A stretch of DNA of 64,000 nt from NCBI GenBank assembly GCA_030272585.1, contig BSYQ01000010.1, forward strand, positions 2,604,001 to 2,668,000, written 5' to 3'. The notes beneath the pieces are model-generated. The model did not search any database and was not told where the DNA came from. It saw nothing but the letters and a program-made list of their open reading frames with translations. The position numbers and the translations under genes are program-made. The stretch's first letter is position 1. The number at the start of each line of letters is the position of its first letter. This stretch comes from Bryopsis sp. KO-2023. Lineage: Eukaryota; Chlorophyta; Ulvophyceae; Bryopsidales; Bryopsidaceae. This document shows, piece after piece, positions 59,482 through 64,000 of the stretch.

Positions 59482-60461
59482 CTTTTGAAAACAGAAAAAG
59501 AAGGTACACCTGAATGACGACATCGGTTCAAAAAAAAAATGAACGTGGAGAAAAAGAAAGACAAAAACCCAGACAAATTCAGACGCCGATTCCGTTTTTT
59601 TTTTGGTTTTTTCGTTTTTTTCATATTTGATTTCGTCTTTGTCTGCAGCCCTAGTCACTGCAGCAATTGATGATACCCCCCCCCCCCCCCCAAAAAAAAA
59701 AACTTCCTCCCATTTGTTTTTTCCTGTTGCTAGATTATCCTTATAAAATTTCTTGAATTGTCTTGAAAGATTGGGAAAGTGAGGTTGAAAAAAATTTACA
59801 CAAAGGATTGTCTGCCGTTGGGAAAGAAGAAGAAGAAAAAAAAATCCGATCCAGAGAGGAACTAAACATAAAAAAAAAAGAACAACTTCAAAAAAATAAA
59901 AAAAATACTTTTTTTACTCCCAATAAAAAAACAGAAAGATTAATTTTTTGATGCATTCACCACTGAAAAAAAACACTAGAGACTTCTCCTTTGATTCTTA
60001 TTTATTTTGTATTTTTGTTTTTTTTTTCAGGGTAGGGTATAAGGCTACAACCAAATAAAAAAAAGGAAAAACAAAAAATAAAATAAAAGGAAGAAAGAAA
60101 GAAGCGAAAGCAGAGGCGGGGGGCTTAAAAGTCTCCCTTCCATTCGGAATTAAATCCAAAAAACCGAAGGCAAAAGATTACCGTGGTGTTCCGTCTGATG
60201 AAGAGGGGCCGCGAAACCAAACGATCAAGGTTGCGACACGACGACTTCATTCACATAGGGGGCAGCTCCATTTACGTCACTCTTTTTCCCACTCTTTTCT
60301 TTCTGCTGGCCCGCAAGAAGTACAAGAGGGGGACCACCACACGAGATTCGACAGGTGCCAACAAACTCCAAACGGTGATTAGATTCGAAACGCATCCCAG
60401 CGTTGGTTTTCGCCTTGGAGCGACATCGTCTAAAAACTCGTTGGGTTGATCGATTCACTGC
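59482..60461. other. Divergent intergenic region, LRR gene / prenylcysteine oxidase
   Basis: Holds long C, A and T homopolymer runs (for example 59679-59701) and an unconvincing ORF at 60183-60449. It must carry the promoters of both flanking genes. Confidence 0.45.
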
Positions 60462-63400
60462 ATGTCTGAAAGTTTTCTTCAGCGATTATGGAGGTTTTTC
60501 GGCGGCGGGAAAAACACCGAATTTGGTGAACTCGATGAGGAGATCCCTGTAGCGCGTGTCGGAATCGTTGGTGCCGGAGCGGGTGGCTCGTGCGCCGCGT
60601 TTTTCCTCAAGGAAAGTCTGGGACGTCGAGTTCAGATCGATATGTGGGTGGATCTGTCATGCGATGACTGAATGCCATGTTGAATTGCATTAGATATTCG
60701 AGTTTGATTCATTCTGATCATTTATCGAGAATGAAATTATTGTTTTTTATTATGTATATATATTTTTTTTTCCTGGGAGGGATTTTTTTTCCAAATTATG
60801 ATGCTTGAAAAGATTGAAAAATTAAAGTGGGTTCGTTTTGAAGAAAAAAAAAAAATGCTGGTGATTTGGAGAGTGAGTTTCGTGTTTCATTTTTTCAATT
60901 TTTTATTTTATTTTTCAGATTTGAAGCTGGTGAGATCGGTGGTAGGGCAGAATCCTTCGAGTATGAAGGCAAGGTAACCGATGCAGTTCCACTGGAAAAA
61001 CTTGGTCGTCTTTTTTGTTAAATTTCAGGCAATAAATCTCCATTGTGGGTTTCTTTTCAGGTGTATGAGTTGGGCGCTGCAATAGTTTACAATGGAAATA
61101 AATGGTTTCGGTGAGTGTCGATGTATTAGTATGTCCAAAGGCTGCTTTTGGATCGAAGGAATGGCATTTTTTTTGTTTTGCTGAAGCTCCTGGACAAAAC
61201 CAAAACACATCTGTTTAAAATTTGGTTCGTTGATTTCGGACTGGGAAAAGCCCCCAATGCTAGGGGCTGCATGGTTGGGAAAATAGCATGCTTTTTTTAT
61301 TTGTCCATTGTTGAGATTTGGTGGGTTCTTTTTTTTTTTTTTGGAAATGAGTATGAGAAGTCGCTCACCTGGATATTTCATTTTCATGTGATTTACCTCC
61401 TTTTTTTCTTCTGGAAAAATAAAAATAAATAAACGCTGCAGTGAAATTGCTGACAAAGTGGGCGCAAAAAGAGTGAAACTGAAAGACAATGGAACGAGAA
61501 TGAGTGTCTACAACGGCACCGAAATCGTATTTCAGGTAATATTTTTTTTTTTTAAAGAGTGCACTCTTTTTTTTCCCTTTATTTTCTTAAAAGACTGTGA
61601 AACGAATTTATAAAAAAAAAAATAATGCTAGGGGAGGGGGGGGGGGCATTATTCGAATGTGGGGTGAAATTTTCTGAAAGGGGGGTGATTGCTGGACAGT
61701 CAGGATACTTTTCTTTGACTTCGCTGTATCGGATTTTTCGGCAATATGGATGGGTTCCCATGAAGTACGGCAATTTGGCAAAGAAGCAGTTTCTCAGCAA
61801 GTTCAAAAACATTTACAAAAATCAGCAAAAAGGAGAGGCATACGATTCGCCGAAAGAGATGCTGGAAAGCGTGGAAATGTATGACTACACTCAGACATCC
61901 GCAAGGAAGCTGCTCCAGGTGCGAACGAGTCTTTATTGCCAAACACTAGATTTTTTTCCTCATTCTTTTGTTTTGACTAAAAGGAGTGAGGGAAAAAGAG
62001 TGAGAAGAAGATGGACATGGGACGAAAAAATCGATCGGTATGATTCATCACATAATAAAGGTCTGTGATGTAGTTTCATTCGTTTTTTTTTTTAGCCACA
62101 GTTATTGATACTTTTTTGTTGCAAAAATATAAACAAAGCATTTTGAAAGCGTTGGAAAGGTATGTTTCGAATAATAAATGTCGAGGTCTTACTCTGTGCT
62201 GAAGGTTTTTTTTCTTCTGAAATGAAGGAGAAATTCGGCGGTTATCGAGGGGAAGCTGCGTTCGAAGAGGAACTGGCGGCGGCTGTGAATCGAGTGAATT
62301 ACAACCAAGGAATGGACATCAATGCATTCGCTGGTGAGCAATGCATGCATGCATGTATCGATGGCATCTGAGCTGAGCAGTGCCACCCACAGGACTACTG
62401 CAATTTAGTTTTAGAACTGGTGGATAGCATCTTCGTCTCTTTTTCCAGCGGAAAAGAATCGACATGACGATGTCAAAAAGCAACGAAGCGCTGAGGGGGT
62501 TGTTATTGGTCAAGTGGATATTTCGAACAAAAGAGAATATTCTCCTTAGTTAGGAAAGGATTGTGTGTTGTGATCAGGTTTGGTGTCTTACTTGCCGGCC
62601 GCAGATAGCAATCTGTTTGTGTTGAAGAATGGAATCGATGAGGTGCCCAAAAAAGTGCTGGAGTATGTGAATGCAAAGGTGATCTTCACTGCTCGACAAA
62701 AAGAAGATGTGCTGCGATGAAATTGTCAAAAAAAAAACCTGCATGAAATGTGTAAATGTCTGGGCCGTTAGAATCGTTATGAGATCTCTGCCCTGTGGAG
62801 CTTTTTCCTTGTTGTATGGGTATGCAAGAAGCTGAAAGTTTTTCAAAGGGTGTATATGCCATTTTCAGGTGGTGAATTCCCGGGTTACATCAGTCAAAAA
62901 GCAAGAAGATGGTTCAATCAACATCGAGACGAGGGCAAAAGAGGGAGGTAACTTTTAACTTTTTTTTTTCTTTCCAACATTTTTTTTTCGAACCTTTTTT
63001 TTGGTTTGTTTAAGTCGACCTTCGAATGCTCGAAACACTGCAGATCTGTTTTGGTTTTTTTTTTCCGTCTTTCGTGAGTCTTGCTTATTGTTTTGTTTAT
63101 CTGCATGTGTTTTTTTGGGCAATTCCTTCCCATGATTGGGGGCTAAAAAAACTTTTTTTCTGCACAGAACAAAAAGGAAGGAAAAAAAGGTTTCTTTTTT
63201 TTCCCTTTTTTTATCTCTTTTTTTTTTCGTCATCTGCTGTTGCACTTTCTGTTTGTAAACCTGAGCAGCAGTTTATTTTTTTGGTTTTGATCCTGAAGCA
63301 GATCCAGTTTTGCACGATTCTTACGATGCTGTCATCGTCGCAACTCCCCTGGAAATGTTTGAAGCTGCTTTCTCCGGTTTTGATATGCCAAAAATTCCGT

Positions 63401-64000
63401 CAAGGCAATTTCAAACCACCGTGACAACTTATGTTAGGGTGAGTTTCGTCTCTTTCCCCCTTTCCCCAAATCACCCAAAAATAATAAAAAGAAAAGGAAA
63501 ACAAAAACAATTTTCAGTTTCCTGGATGTTTCAATATTATCTTCGAAAGGCATGTTCGACCATGGAATTTTTTATTCTTTTTGGGAAAAGTGTGAAGAAC
63601 GATTGCATTCGGCGCTTGAACAAACTCTTTTGATCTCTTTTGGGGGAATTTTAACCCCACCGTTGCGTTTTCCATTATTTCCTTCGTGGTTCTCATTTTT
63701 CTTCTTTTTTTTTGCTGGAAAACCAGGGCAAGCTGAAAAGCAAATACTTCAACGCAGACTGGCTGCCAAAAAAATCTGCTGTGTTCGTCACTGAACACGC
63801 AAAAACTCCCTTCTCCAGTGTTGCCTTCAAAGAGCAGTTTTCCGATGGCACTCAGCTTTTCAAGGTGACAAATGAAATTCTATTTGTTTAAAAGAACAAG
63901 CAGTGTAGATCCGGATTTTTTTCCCATCAACATTTGATCATCTGCCAGATCGATCGATTATTTAAAAAAAACCCAAAAACTGCAATGCCACTCTTCTTTC
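60462..64000 (+). CDS. FCLY: Prenylcysteine oxidase / farnesylcysteine lyase, 3' end beyond window
   Basis: Exons in phase: 60462-60643, 60919-60973, 61061-61110, 61442-61535, 61699-61918, a probable 21-nt microexon at 62139-62159, 62228-62333, 62578-62678, 62869-62947, 63302-63438 and 63727-63864. The gene continues past the right edge. The N-terminal FAD-binding motif VGIVGAGAGGSCAAFFL is followed by the second-strand acidic motif IFEAGEIGGRAESF. Family motifs: VYELGAAIVY, LYRIFRQYGW, AVNRVNYNQGMDINAFAG, LVSYLPAADSNLF and YDAVIVATPLE. This flavoenzyme cleaves the thioether of prenylcysteine released from degraded prenylated proteins. The N terminus before the FAD motif is short, with no clear signal peptide. 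The microexon is the least certain part. Confidence 0.88.

Noticed and set aside
60183..60449. ORF upstream of the prenylcysteine oxidase as its first exon
   Set aside because: It has no donor that joins in phase, and the ATG at 60462 leads directly into the FAD motif.
1..64000. Prokaryotic features such as operons, Shine-Dalgarno sites, rRNA or phage genes
   Set aside because: Genes are split by spliceosomal introns, and no such features were seen.

Overview
The window is nuclear DNA of a eukaryote. Host genes are split by many GT-AG introns with T-rich acceptor tracts, and most ORFs elsewhere are short and shadow-like. Four host genes point to a plastid-bearing organism, probably a green-lineage or streptophyte alga: a MOC1-type Holliday-junction resolvase, a DUF3110 protein, a UBP12/13-type MATH ubiquitin protease and a prenylcysteine (farnesylcysteine) oxidase. 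The exact taxon cannot be fixed from the sequence.

Host genes in order: an RRM-RRM-U-box protein (326-3590, +); a coiled-coil membrane protein inside a duplicated segment (5848-6657, +); a UBP12/USP7-like deubiquitinase (9631-16994, -, at least 15 exons); a DUF3110 protein (21070-22829, +, 5' end unresolved); a YeeZ-like NAD-binding SDR (27805-30509, -, 9 exons) divergently paired with MOC1 (30658-32964, +, 5 exons); a Cys-rich hypothetical (about 46.7-47.5 kb, -); a disordered basic/Pro-rich protein (49286-51954, -); the second coiled-coil paralog (55715-56524, -); an F-box-like LRR protein (58000-59481, -); and a prenylcysteine oxidase that runs off the right edge (60462 onward, +). Many exon joins were checked by frame and phase, and those are given per gene.

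The accessory content is the most striking part. From 33.8 to 46.5 kb there is a three-level nest. A Ty3-type LTR retrotransposon (33775-46466, 177-bp LTRs that look identical, 4-bp TSD) is interrupted by a 7,020-bp hAT transposon (36096-43115, 12-bp TIRs, 8-bp TSD). That hAT is itself interrupted by a 1,025-bp non-autonomous relative (40711-41735, 13-bp TIRs, 8-bp TSD). The outer reading frames stay in register across both insertions, so both look young. The hAT carries, besides its BED/hAT transposase, a second convergent multi-exon gene of unknown function.

Three more short hAT-type elements lie outside the nest: one with GGCCAC subterminal repeats (4739-5118) and a near-identical pair with GTAACCG repeats (18290-18754 and 18768-19232) inserted 5 bp apart, with overlapping TSDs. 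The pair and the 40.7-kb element carry tRNA-like modules with A- and B-box pol III promoter motifs.

A 3.5-kb segment is present twice in inverted orientation (about 4590-8195 and 53865-57365). The right copy preserves the empty site of the 4739-5118 element. Long purine-rich, gene-free stretches follow several stop codons on the coding strand, most clearly at 22.8-27.8 kb and, on the minus strand, 9.6-8.6 kb.
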